DNA of 64,000 nucleotides from Acidobacteria subdivision 2 bacterium RH1 MAG20 (GTDB lineage: Bacteria; Acidobacteriota; Terriglobia; Terriglobales; Acidobacteriaceae). The position numbers and the translations under genes were made by a program. The notes under the pieces are model-generated. The model saw only the letters and a list, made by a program, of their open reading frames with translations. It was not told the origin of the DNA and did no database searches. Below are positions 26,526-33,292 of the stretch, one piece after another. The DNA lies in assembly GCA_002197545.1 (NCBI GenBank), contig NFUO01000702.1, positions 62,001-126,000 on the forward strand, read 5' to 3'. Within the stretch, counting starts at the first letter, position 1. Each line of letters opens with the position of its first letter.

Positions 26526-27236
26526 TCAAAGTTCGGAGAAGACCAGGCACACGCGTCCAACGATGTAATCGGCGGGCGATTCGTGCGCGGCCAGCGCGAT
26601 CAGTTGAACGGGAAAGTCCCGTGAATAGGGGCGGAGAATGAGATGGCCTTCATCGAAGTCGACGAAGCGAAGCAGCAGCGCCGCGCCACAGCGGACCGCA
26701 TAAAGCGTAGGCTGTTGCGCGCGATAGGGAGCAAGCGAGTTGTAGTGGCGGTCGAGCACGGCGATGGCACCGGGAGCGAGTAAAGGTTCCATCGCGGCGG
26801 CCTGCTGAGCATCGGCGCGAATAGCAAGGAAACGCTGCCAGTTGGAACGCTTCGCGGAGGCGCGCGCACGGTTGTCGTACAGCCGCGAAGAGGAGACCTG
26901 AATGGTCTCGATCACGGCGGACTCGGCGACCCGGGCGGCGTCCATCGCGGCCGAGGCAGAGACCACAGGAATCACGTCGATTGGCTCATTGGCCTGAAGT
27001 AGTGCGGCGGAGGCGGCGAGATCCAGCGGAAGAATCTGCTCAATGGTGAGATTTTGCGAGGCAAGAACACGGTCGAGGCCTTCCAGAGAGAGCGCCCGCT
27101 TACGGTTGAGGAAGTTCGAGATATGCGCCTGTTGAAAACCTGCCTGGTGGGCCAGGCGGCTGCCGGTAAGAGAGCCGCGCTCGATGCGGCGAAGAAGTTC
27201 GAGGCGAAGAAGTTCGTGCAAGTCTTGAAAATTCAT
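26526..27236 (-). CDS. HTH regulator with degenerate S24/LexA-like C-terminal domain
   Basis: I start the protein at ATG 27236 (MNFQDLHELLRLELLRRIERG) because GAGGAG precedes it; the open frame continues 30 codons upstream. Residues 20-75 form an XRE-type helix-turn-helix (GSRLAHQAGFQQAHISNFLN). The C-terminal part (about 150-236) has the beta-strand pattern of S24 peptidase/CI repressors (LYAVRCGAALLLRFVDFD) but I see no Ser-Lys dyad. It is transcribed away from the phage-derived cluster that begins at 27705, the usual position for a phage repressor or its domesticated descendant. Confidence 0.72.
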   Translation of the reverse strand: MNFQDLHELLRLELLRRIERGSLTGSRLAHQAGFQQAHISNFLNRKRALSLEGLDRVLASQNLTIEQILPLDLAASAALLQANEPIDVIPVVSASAAMDAARVAESAVIETIQVSSSRLYDNRARASAKRSNWQRFLAIRADAQQAAAMEPLLAPGAIAVLDRHYNSLAPYRAQQPTLYAVRCGAALLLRFVDFDEGHLILRPYSRDFPVQLIALAAHESPADYIVGRVCLVFSEL

Positions 27237-27382
27237 AAAAACAAAGCTCCTCAGGTCTAATTCATATCTTTTAGCATGACGAAGATTAGGCGAAAACTTC
27301 GTTTTATGCAATATGGTTTGATGCACAAATCCCTGCTTTCATGGCGTTTACCTGTATGCAAAAGATGAGGAAAGATTCGGCT

Positions 27383-27411
27383 TGACAGAAAATTTGTCTA
27401 AAGCTATAACC
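27383..27411 (+). promoter_or_regulatory. Near-consensus sigma-70 promoter facing the phage-derived cluster
   Basis: TTGACA (27383-27388) and TATAAC (27406-27411) are separated by exactly 17 bp. It is the best promoter match that I found in the window. It points toward the zinc-ribbon/sigma-like gene pair and lies in the region expected to be controlled by the divergent HTH regulator. Confidence 0.7.
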
Positions 27412-27704
27412 TTGAAACTTTCCATTCGAAGGAACAGAAAAGCAGCAATCGCCCTTTGCAAAAAGGCTGGAACAGAGTGTCTGCATTTGCGCCAAAAGGT
27501 GGAAGGGATATGAAGTGAATTTTGATTTTTCCCAAGGTACTACACCGTGAGCAACGACAGACAAGCGTTCGACCTTGATTTGACGGGGCCGTAGAGCCCT
27601 GCGAATGAGGGTGATAACGCTTCACAGCAGCCTGAGCGGGCCCCTTCGACCGTTGAAAAACACCGAGGCTCGCCGGGGGAGAATACGTCTTGAAAGGGAA
27701 TGAA
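27412..27704 (+). other. Long leader between the promoter and the zinc-ribbon gene
   Basis: About 290 nt of leader lack a convincing gene. A 15-codon frame with a GTG start (27547-27594) is possible but weak. Complementary GGGGCC (27584-27589) and GGCCCC (27638-27643) enclose a region that could fold. The leader may be regulatory. Confidence 0.35.
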
Positions 27705-27914
27705 ATGAAGGACTTGCGCTTGGTTCTAAAGGTATGCGAAGGGTGCGGCGCGCTTTGGCTCCGCATGGAATCGTCCGAGGGCATCTACTGCCGGGGATGT
27801 GTGCGCCACCTGGCCCAGTTTCCAGCTCCCCGGCCCAGACATGCGGGTGGTCGAAAGCCGCGATTGGCGCGGGTTTCGCGGTGCTCCGCAAGCACGAATG
27901 GAGGTACGCGATGA
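27705..27914 (+). CDS. Small zinc-ribbon protein
   Basis: This 69-residue protein begins at ATG 27705, with AAAGGGA just upstream. It contains a clear four-cysteine zinc-binding pattern, CEGCG and CRGC separated by about 15 residues. The C-terminal half is basic and Pro/Arg-rich, suitable for nucleic-acid contact. The stop overlaps the start of the next gene (ATGA), so the two are translationally coupled, which supports the reality of this small gene. I do not recognise a named family. Confidence 0.6.
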   Translation: MKDLRLVLKVCEGCGALWLRMESSEGIYCRGCVRHLAQFPAPRPRHAGGRKPRLARVSRCSASTNGGTR

Positions 27915-28411
27915 GTGCTGCCCTGGTGGTCCTGCCAATGGTCTGGGCGACAGCCCAGGCGGAGGAAATGGTCGAACGGAAGGCGATTACTACTTCGCTG
28001 GCGTTCTATCGCAAGTATACGGAGGGCCTGTTGGACCGGTATGTCCGCATGTCGATGGAGATGGGCAGAGCGCCGTCTTTATTGGGGAAGGACTTGTTTC
28101 GCGCCAGGGTAACGAACTATGTTGTCCAGGGCTTCGATGACGTGGTGATCTTTGTCCACGACATCGAGCAATGCCTGGCAAAGCTGGACGCGAAACAGTA
28201 CCTGTTCATCGAGCGGATCGCGCTGCTGGAGTACACGCAGGTCGAGGCGGCGGAAGGGATGGGACTGACAGCGCGAACGCTGGTGCGCCGGTACCGCGAG
28301 GCGCTCGACGCTCTGACACGGCTTCTGCTGGAACGCGATCTGCTGGAACCCCTGATAGAAAGTCAAGGGGCCGGAAGCGCGAGACGCCCCTCAACTAGCT
28401 GTATTCATTGA
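27911..28411 (+). CDS. Sigma-70 region 4-like DNA-binding protein
   Basis: The 166-residue protein starts at ATG 27911 with GGAGGT 7 bp upstream. Residues 90-150 resemble sigma region 4 or phage late-gene activators: LDAKQYLFIERIALLEYTQ, then the helix-turn-helix AAEGMGLTARTLVRRYREAL. Regions 2 and 3 are lacking, so it is not a complete sigma factor. The position directly before terminase and portal genes suggests a transcriptional activator of that cluster, comparable in role to phage ArpU/RinA-type proteins. This is inferred from context. Confidence 0.65.
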   Translation: MSAALVVLPMVWATAQAEEMVERKAITTSLAFYRKYTEGLLDRYVRMSMEMGRAPSLLGKDLFRARVTNYVVQGFDDVVIFVHDIEQCLAKLDAKQYLFIERIALLEYTQVEAAEGMGLTARTLVRRYREALDALTRLLLERDLLEPLIESQGAGSARRPSTSCIH

Positions 28412-28485
28412 ATTTATTGCTGCTTTTGAAATTGCCGATTAGTTTGCTTCAACTTGGTATTCTGTAATAGTAAGTAAGAAATGAG

Positions 28486-28524
28486 ACGGGAGAGCGCCTG
28501 CGGGCTGCTCTCCCGTTTTACTTT
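28486..28524 (+). terminator. Terminator between the regulatory pair and the structural cluster
   Basis: ACGGGAGAGC (28486-28495) pairs with GCTCTCCCGT (28507-28516) and continues into TTTTACTTT. It separates the sigma-like gene from the SGNH hydrolase, so read-through or a second promoter is needed downstream. Confidence 0.85.
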
Positions 28525-28562
28525 GGGGGACGCCGGCACAGATTCAGCAGGAGACAGCCGCG

Positions 28563-29513
28563 GTGACGCAGATGGTTCATAGCCGCGGCGTTGCCTACAG
28601 CGTCGTTCCGAATCCGAATCCGAATCCGACGATCAAAGATCTGTACCTCTCCGTCGGCGATTCGTTGACCAACGGCGAGGGGGTGAATCCTTCCAGCCAG
28701 TTCATCGCGCCGGCGGACACCTTCGATGTGTTGAACTATGGACTGGGCAACGCCGATAGCGATGACCTGTTCGAGTTCTTCGATGCGCGGGAGGCCCCGC
28801 TGTACCGGCACAACGCGGGGCGCAACGTGATCCGGCTGTGGGTGGGAACGAACGACGTGAGCACGCGGGGCAGAACGGCGCAACAGGCGCTCGATGGCAT
28901 TCGCGCGTATTGCAGAAAGGCAAAGGCGGTTGGCTTCCAGACGATCGTCTCGGACATGATCAGCCGTACTGGGAACGACAGCAACATGCTGGCGCTCGAT
29001 GCGTTGCTGACGACCGAGGATACGGGGTGCGACGTGGTTCTGGACCTGGCTTCGGATGCGCGGCTGGGGGCGGTGGGGGCAAACTCAAATACAACCTACT
29101 ACCAGGCAGACAACACGCATCTGACGCAGGCGGGGCAGCAGAATATCGTTGCGCCGGCGGAGACGCGGGCGATCAACCTGCTGGCGCGCCTGAAGGGTTC
29201 GGAGATAAGCCCCACGGTGACGGCAGCGGCCTATACCATGGCGGACTACGACCTGTACCTTCCGGTAAGTCCGGCGGCCAATGCCGTCGCGGTGACGCTG
29301 CCGGACTGCAACTACTTTACCGGGATGACGCACTCGATCAAGAACGTGCAGGCAACCGGCGCGAATGCGGTCACGGTGACTCCGGCTTCGGGCCAGTTGA
29401 TCGATGGCTCTGCATCGGCTTTGACGGTGGCGAATGGAGCGACGCTGGTTCTGCAACAGGTGGTGCTCAACCGTACGGCCGCCGGATGCAGTTGGATGAA
29501 GGTCAGCAACTAA
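28563..29513 (+). CDS. SGNH/GDSL hydrolase in a phage-type gene cluster
   Basis: The 316-residue protein starts with GTG 28563 behind CAGGAGA. It has an SGNH esterase core: block I with the nucleophile in SVGDSLTNG, block III in WVGTNDVS, and the Asp-His pair in QADNTHLTQAG. The last 100 residues are a separate beta-rich domain like those of tail or fibre proteins (residues 215-316, ending in SWMKVSN). There is no signal peptide. SGNH domains on phage tail proteins remove acetyl groups from surface polysaccharide, which fits the terminase and portal genes downstream. A PNPNPN tract near residue 17 comes from a short repeat. Confidence 0.8.
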   Translation: MTQMVHSRGVAYSVVPNPNPNPTIKDLYLSVGDSLTNGEGVNPSSQFIAPADTFDVLNYGLGNADSDDLFEFFDAREAPLYRHNAGRNVIRLWVGTNDVSTRGRTAQQALDGIRAYCRKAKAVGFQTIVSDMISRTGNDSNMLALDALLTTEDTGCDVVLDLASDARLGAVGANSNTTYYQADNTHLTQAGQQNIVAPAETRAINLLARLKGSEISPTVTAAAYTMADYDLYLPVSPAANAVAVTLPDCNYFTGMTHSIKNVQATGANAVTVTPASGQLIDGSASALTVANGATLVLQQVVLNRTAAGCSWMKVSN

Positions 29514-29526
29514 TCAGTCGCGAGAT

Positions 29527-29570
29527 GCGGCTTCGTTCTGAATCTCAGGATGAGGCCGCGTTTTGTTTTG
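29527..29570 (+). terminator. Terminator after the SGNH hydrolase
   Basis: A 15-bp stem with several G-T pairs (29527-29541 with 29545-29559) is followed by GTTTTGTTTTG. It sits 13 bp past the stop, inside a cluster that would otherwise look like an operon. Confidence 0.8.
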
Positions 29571-29587
29571 CAGGAGTTGGGCAATGG

Positions 29588-31078
29588 GTGGATGGGTGGA
29601 TGAGCGAGGAACGGTGGAGCGTAGAGGACCTGCTGGAGTACGGCAGAGAGATGAGCGAGCAGCCTGCGAAGGTATTTGAAATCGCAGGCGAACTATTGAA
29701 GGTGCGGGACCGGGAGGGGGTGGAACAACCACTGCGACCGAATGCGGTGCAGAAGGAGTTTGAACGCAAACGCGGGCAGCGAAACATTGTGTTGAAGGCG
29801 CGGCAGATGGGCGTGACGACCTGGGTGGCGGCACGATTTTTTTTGAAGACGATTACGGCGCGAGGCGTGATGACCGTGCAGGTGGCGCACACGCAGGGAG
29901 CGGCGGAGGGGATCTTTCGCATGGTGCAGCGCTTCTGGGAGTGCCTGCCGCAGAAGCTGCGCGAGGGCCCGCTGCGGCGGAGCAGAGCGAACTCCGGCCA
30001 GATGCGCTTCACCGAACTGGACAGCGAGTTTCGCGTGCTGAGCGCGGGCGATGAAGGCGCGGGTCGCGGGTTGACGATGCAGAACCTGCATTGCAGCGAG
30101 GTGAGCCGCTGGCCGCGAGCGGCGGGCGAGACGCTGGCGGGGTTGCGCGCGGCGCTGGCTCCGGGCGGCGAGCTGGTGATGGAGTCCACGCCGAACGGGG
30201 CTTACGGCTGCTTCTATGAGGAGTGGCAACGGGCCGGATTGGATGGGAACGGCGTGGTGCAGCACTTCTTTCCCTGGTGGATGGAAGAGGCTTATGTATC
30301 TTCAGCGGTTACAGAATTTACCGACGAGGAGCAGGCGCTGGCGTTGAAGCATACTCTGTCGCTGGAGCAGATCGGCTTTCGCCGCGAGTTGGAGGCGAGT
30401 TATCACGGACTGCGGTCGCAGGAGTTTGCCGAAGACGCGGAGACTTGCTTCAAAGCCACGGGCGATTGCTGCTTCGAGGTCGATGCGATTGAGAAGCGGC
30501 TGACAGAGGTGAACGCGCCGGTGGAGACGCGGCGGAACGGCGCGTTGCAGATTTGGCTGCCTCCGTTTGCGGACAAGAAGTATCTGGTCGCGGTGGACAC
30601 GGCGGGCGGCGGGGCCAACGGCGACTTCGCCGCGATGCAGGTCATCGATCTGGAGTCGGGGATGCAGTGCGCGGAGCTGCAGCGGCGGCTGAGCCAACTG
30701 GAGCAGGCGCGAATTGCGGTAGAGCTGGCGAAGGAATATGGCGATGCGATGATCGCCGTGGAGCGCAACAATCACGGCGCGGGCGTGCTGGCTTATCTGG
30801 ATGGCGTGGAACACTATGCGAATGTCTACGGCCAGAACGGCGCGGCTGGGTGGTTGACGACGGTGGGAAACAAGCCCGCGATGATCAGCAGGCTTGGAGC
30901 GTTGCTGGTTGACTCGCCGGAGATGTTCCTTAGTAGGCGGTTGCTGGGAGAGTGCAGGACGTTTATTGCAATGGAAGGAGGCAGCAGCGGCGCGGCGAAT
31001 GGAGCGCACGACGATTGCCTGATGGCCATGGCGGTAGCGCAGGCAGTGAGGGCGGAGATGAGCTGGAAAAGAAGGTAA
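29588..31078 (+). CDS. Phage terminase large subunit
   Basis: The product has about 496 residues from GTG 29588 (AGGAG 11 bp upstream); ATG 29600 is the alternative. The N-terminal ATPase shows the TerL Walker A variant LKARQMGVTT, a degenerate Walker B LHCSEVSRW and the coupling motif MESTPNG. The C-terminal RNase H-like nuclease shows VAVDTAGGGANGDFAAMQ, VERNNHGAG and HDDCLMAMA, giving the three acidic metal ligands. Both activities seem intact, so the protein could still package DNA. No small subunit gene is recognisable. The frame is open upstream into the SGNH gene, but that part overlaps coding sequence and the terminator. Confidence 0.92.
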   Translation: MDGWMSEERWSVEDLLEYGREMSEQPAKVFEIAGELLKVRDREGVEQPLRPNAVQKEFERKRGQRNIVLKARQMGVTTWVAARFFLKTITARGVMTVQVAHTQGAAEGIFRMVQRFWECLPQKLREGPLRRSRANSGQMRFTELDSEFRVLSAGDEGAGRGLTMQNLHCSEVSRWPRAAGETLAGLRAALAPGGELVMESTPNGAYGCFYEEWQRAGLDGNGVVQHFFPWWMEEAYVSSAVTEFTDEEQALALKHTLSLEQIGFRRELEASYHGLRSQEFAEDAETCFKATGDCCFEVDAIEKRLTEVNAPVETRRNGALQIWLPPFADKKYLVAVDTAGGGANGDFAAMQVIDLESGMQCAELQRRLSQLEQARIAVELAKEYGDAMIAVERNNHGAGVLAYLDGVEHYANVYGQNGAAGWLTTVGNKPAMISRLGALLVDSPEMFLSRRLLGECRTFIAMEGGSSGAANGAHDDCLMAMAVAQAVRAEMSWKRR

Positions 31079-31083
31079 AGATA

Positions 31084-31270
31084 TGTCCTGCCGGACGGGC
31101 CTCCTGCGCGGAGAGCGGCCACTTCGTGACGTGTATACCTTGTCTCGGCAGGTCGAGCTTCATAAGTCCTCCCGTTGGCCGGGATCGATCGTTGCCGACC
31201 AACGGGAGGCCCACTGCCGTTGCTATCGCCACGACAAGTTAAAAAAGCGTGCGAACGCCCCGGCAGGACA
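31084..31270. repeat. Inverted-repeat-bounded element between terminase and HipA-like genes
   Basis: The 187-bp segment starts with TGTCCTGCCGG (31084-31094) and ends with the exact complement CCGGCAGGACA (31260-31270). Inside is a perfect 11-bp hairpin, CCTCCCGTTGG (31168-31178) with CCAACGGGAGG (31199-31209). The layout fits a small non-autonomous element or a structured RNA. No credible protein is encoded within it. Confidence 0.6.
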
Positions 31271-31303
31271 CTGGGGTTTATTCTGTTGCGGAGGTCATTC
31301 GGC

Positions 31304-32170
31304 TTGGCGGTTCTGGCGGTGCAGGCGATTCGGAGGATGCGGGGCGGGGCGCAGAGCCAGTTGATGCTGGGGGCCGACGGCAAGCTGTGGGTGGTGAAGT
31401 TTCAGAACAATCCGCAGCACCTGCGCGTGCTGGCGAATGAGCTGATTGCGACTCGTCTGGCTGCGGCGGTGGGATTGACCGTGCCGCCGAGCGATGTGGT
31501 CGAGGTGACGGAGTGGCTGGTGGCGAACACTCTGGATATGCAGGTGGAGCTGGGGCGCGGCGGCCGCGAGAGGTATGTTGCCGGGTTGCAGTTTGGGTCG
31601 CAGTTTGTGGGTGGACTGATGCCGGGGCAGGTGGTGGATTATCTGCCCGAGCAGCAGTTGGACGAGGTGAGGAACCTGGCGGAGTTTGCCGGAATGCTTT
31701 GCATCGATAAGTGGGCGGGCAACTGCAATGGGCGGCAGGCGGTCTTCGAGCGCAGGCCGAGAGAGCGGAAGTATCGGGCTACCTTCATCGATCAGGGGTT
31801 CTGCTTCAATGCGGGGGAGTGGACGTTTCCGGACTCTCCGCTGCGCGGGGTTTATCAGCGCAACAGCGTGTATGCGCGGGTGACAGGGTGGCAGAGCTTC
31901 GAGCCGTGGCTGGGCCGCGTGGAGTCGATGGAGGCGGGTGTGCTGTGGCAGATCGCCGAGGCGGTGCCGCCGGAGTGGTACGGCGGCGATACTGCCGTGA
32001 TCGAGCGGTTGATGGAGCAGATGCTGGCGCGGCGGTCGCGGGTACGGGAGTTGATTGCGTCGTTTCGGGATTCGAATCGGGAGCCTTTCCCGATGTGGGA
32101 TGCGGGGAAGAAGATTGTGGTGCCGAGACAGTTCGCCGAGGTGAGTGGAGCGGGCAAGTTTGTGATGTAG
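31304..32170 (+). CDS. HipA-like kinase
   Basis: I set the start at TTG 31304, with GGAGG 9 bp upstream, because conserved sequence begins at once (AVQAIRRMRGGAQ). The 288-residue protein has HipA-fold landmarks: a GADGKLWVVKFQNNPQ nucleotide-loop region, LANELIATRLAAAVGLTVP, the catalytic-loop segment CIDKWAGNCNGRQ and a metal-binding FIDQGF. HipA toxins are Ser/Thr kinases. This shorter group normally lacks the HipB antitoxin and sits beside a DUF3037 gene, as here. The pair interrupts the order terminase-portal, so it is probably a cargo gene of the phage-derived region. Confidence 0.82.
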   Translation: MAVLAVQAIRRMRGGAQSQLMLGADGKLWVVKFQNNPQHLRVLANELIATRLAAAVGLTVPPSDVVEVTEWLVANTLDMQVELGRGGRERYVAGLQFGSQFVGGLMPGQVVDYLPEQQLDEVRNLAEFAGMLCIDKWAGNCNGRQAVFERRPRERKYRATFIDQGFCFNAGEWTFPDSPLRGVYQRNSVYARVTGWQSFEPWLGRVESMEAGVLWQIAEAVPPEWYGGDTAVIERLMEQMLARRSRVRELIASFRDSNREPFPMWDAGKKIVVPRQFAEVSGAGKFVM

Positions 32171-32179
32171 CTGACTGGT

Positions 32180-32247
32180 TGATAGTTGTTGGTTGTTGGT
32201 TGTTGGTTCTCATCCAGCAACTAACAACTAGCAACCAACAACTATCA
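32180..32247. repeat. Hairpin of GTTGTTGG/CCAACAAC repeats, first copy
   Basis: TGATAGTTGTTGGTTG (32180-32195) pairs perfectly with CAACCAACAACTATCA (32232-32247), with further complementary GTTGTTGG and CAACTAACAAC inside. It lies between the HipA-like and DUF3037 genes. A related hairpin follows DUF3037. Confidence 0.75.
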
Positions 32248-32291
32248 TTAAGTGGCGGCTGAATTGCTAAGTAGTTGAAGAGGAGACAGTC

Positions 32292-33155
32292 TTGAAGGAA
32301 CGAGTGCCGTGCGAGTTCTTCCTGATCCGGTATGTGCCGGATGTGGTGAAGGGCGAGTTTACCAATATCGGAGTTCTGTTGCGGGAGGCGGGAGCGCCCG
32401 ATGCAGCGAAGGCCGAGAGCGCGGTGGTGCGTTTTACGCGGGACTGGAGCCGGGTGCGATGCATGGATGCGGATGCCGACATCGGTCTGCTGGAGGCGCT
32501 GGAGGGAGAGATCGCGGAGCGGCTGCGGATGGGAGAGGCAAACGGCAAGCCTGTGCTTGCCGTGCTTCAGGACACGCTCTCGAACTCGGTGCAGATCTCC
32601 GAGGCGCGGGCTTCGCTGGCTGAAAGTATGCCCGCGGAGCTGGAGCAGTTGATGCGGATGTATGTCGAGCCGCTGAAGGTGAAGGTCTCGCGGCAGCGAA
32701 CAGGGCGCGCTGCCATTGCCGGTGCGATGCGAAGTGAGTTTGAACGGGCCGGGGTTTGGGGGTTGATGCGGAAGCGGATCGCGGCTTCACTCTACACGCG
32801 GCCGGGCGATCCGATGAAGATCGACTGCGGCTATCGGGCTGATATTGGAAGAGCAACCCCGAGCGGAATCATCCGCATGTTCCAGGCAGTGTCGCTGGAG
32901 GGCGATGTAGAGGCTGCCAAGGGGTTGGCCTATTCGGCTCCACAGTTGCGCGAGGGCGTGTTGCGGGTGGAGAGCGCGAAGCTGGAGTTGACGGCGGTGG
33001 TGGAGCCTTTGCGCGTTGTCTCCGAGATTGAAGACGAGGCGATGGAGCGGTACCGGTTTGGCGTCGAGGCCATGGAGCGGCAGGAGATTCGCGTGGTGAC
33101 GGTGAGCGATCTGGCGCGAGTGGCGGAGACGGCGAGAGTGGAGTTGAGGGTGTGA
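32292..33155 (+). CDS. DUF3037 family protein, partner of the HipA-like kinase
   Basis: The 287-residue protein starts with TTG 32292 behind AGGAG. The DUF3037 signature is in the first 40 residues: FFLIRYVPDVVKGEFTNIGV. The rest is a mixed, Arg/Glu-rich domain without recognisable catalytic motifs. DUF3037 proteins occur next to HipA-like kinases in many bacteria, so they may act as the antidote, a regulator or the target. That role is inferred from neighbourhood. The gene is bracketed by two related hairpins and followed by a terminator. Confidence 0.8.
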   Translation: MKERVPCEFFLIRYVPDVVKGEFTNIGVLLREAGAPDAAKAESAVVRFTRDWSRVRCMDADADIGLLEALEGEIAERLRMGEANGKPVLAVLQDTLSNSVQISEARASLAESMPAELEQLMRMYVEPLKVKVSRQRTGRAAIAGAMRSEFERAGVWGLMRKRIAASLYTRPGDPMKIDCGYRADIGRATPSGIIRMFQAVSLEGDVEAAKGLAYSAPQLREGVLRVESAKLELTAVVEPLRVVSEIEDEAMERYRFGVEAMERQEIRVVTVSDLARVAETARVELRV

Positions 33156-33161
33156 GAGACA

Positions 33162-33226
33162 GTTGTTGGTTGACGGTTGTTAGTTGTTCGTTCTCAACCA
33201 ACAACCAGCAACGAACAACCAACAAC
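33162..33226. repeat. Hairpin of GTTGTTGG/CCAACAAC repeats, second copy
   Basis: GTTGTTGGTTG (33162-33172) pairs with CAACCAACAAC (33216-33226), and internal GTTGTTCGTT pairs with AACGAACAAC. It is similar in sequence and design to the hairpin at 32180, so the DUF3037 gene lies between two copies. Confidence 0.75.
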
Positions 33227-33262
33227 AAAGGCATGGCCCATGGGCTGTGCCTTTTTCTTTTT
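33227..33262 (+). terminator. Terminator closing the HipA-like/DUF3037 cassette
   Basis: AAAGGCA-TGGCCCATGGGC-TGTGCCTTT forms a strong stem (33227-33254) followed by TTCTTTTT. It separates the cassette from the portal gene 31 bp later. Confidence 0.9.
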
Positions 33263-33292
33263 GCAACGGACATGGAAAGAGAGAGGTGAGGC

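Noticed and set aside
28610..28632. Micro-repeat coding PNPNPNP at the start of the SGNH protein
   Set aside because: Only three units of CCGAAT; it is probably a simple linker and not evidence of phase variation, since the unit length of 6 keeps the frame.
28838..29587. Upstream extension of the terminase frame by about 250 residues
   Set aside because: It is Gly/Arg-rich shadow sequence of the SGNH gene and passes through a terminator; TerL homology begins only after 29600.
32171..33230. CRISPR-like array from the GTTGTTGG/CCAACAAC units
   Set aside because: The units are inverted hairpin arms without regularly spaced unique spacers, and no cas gene is present.
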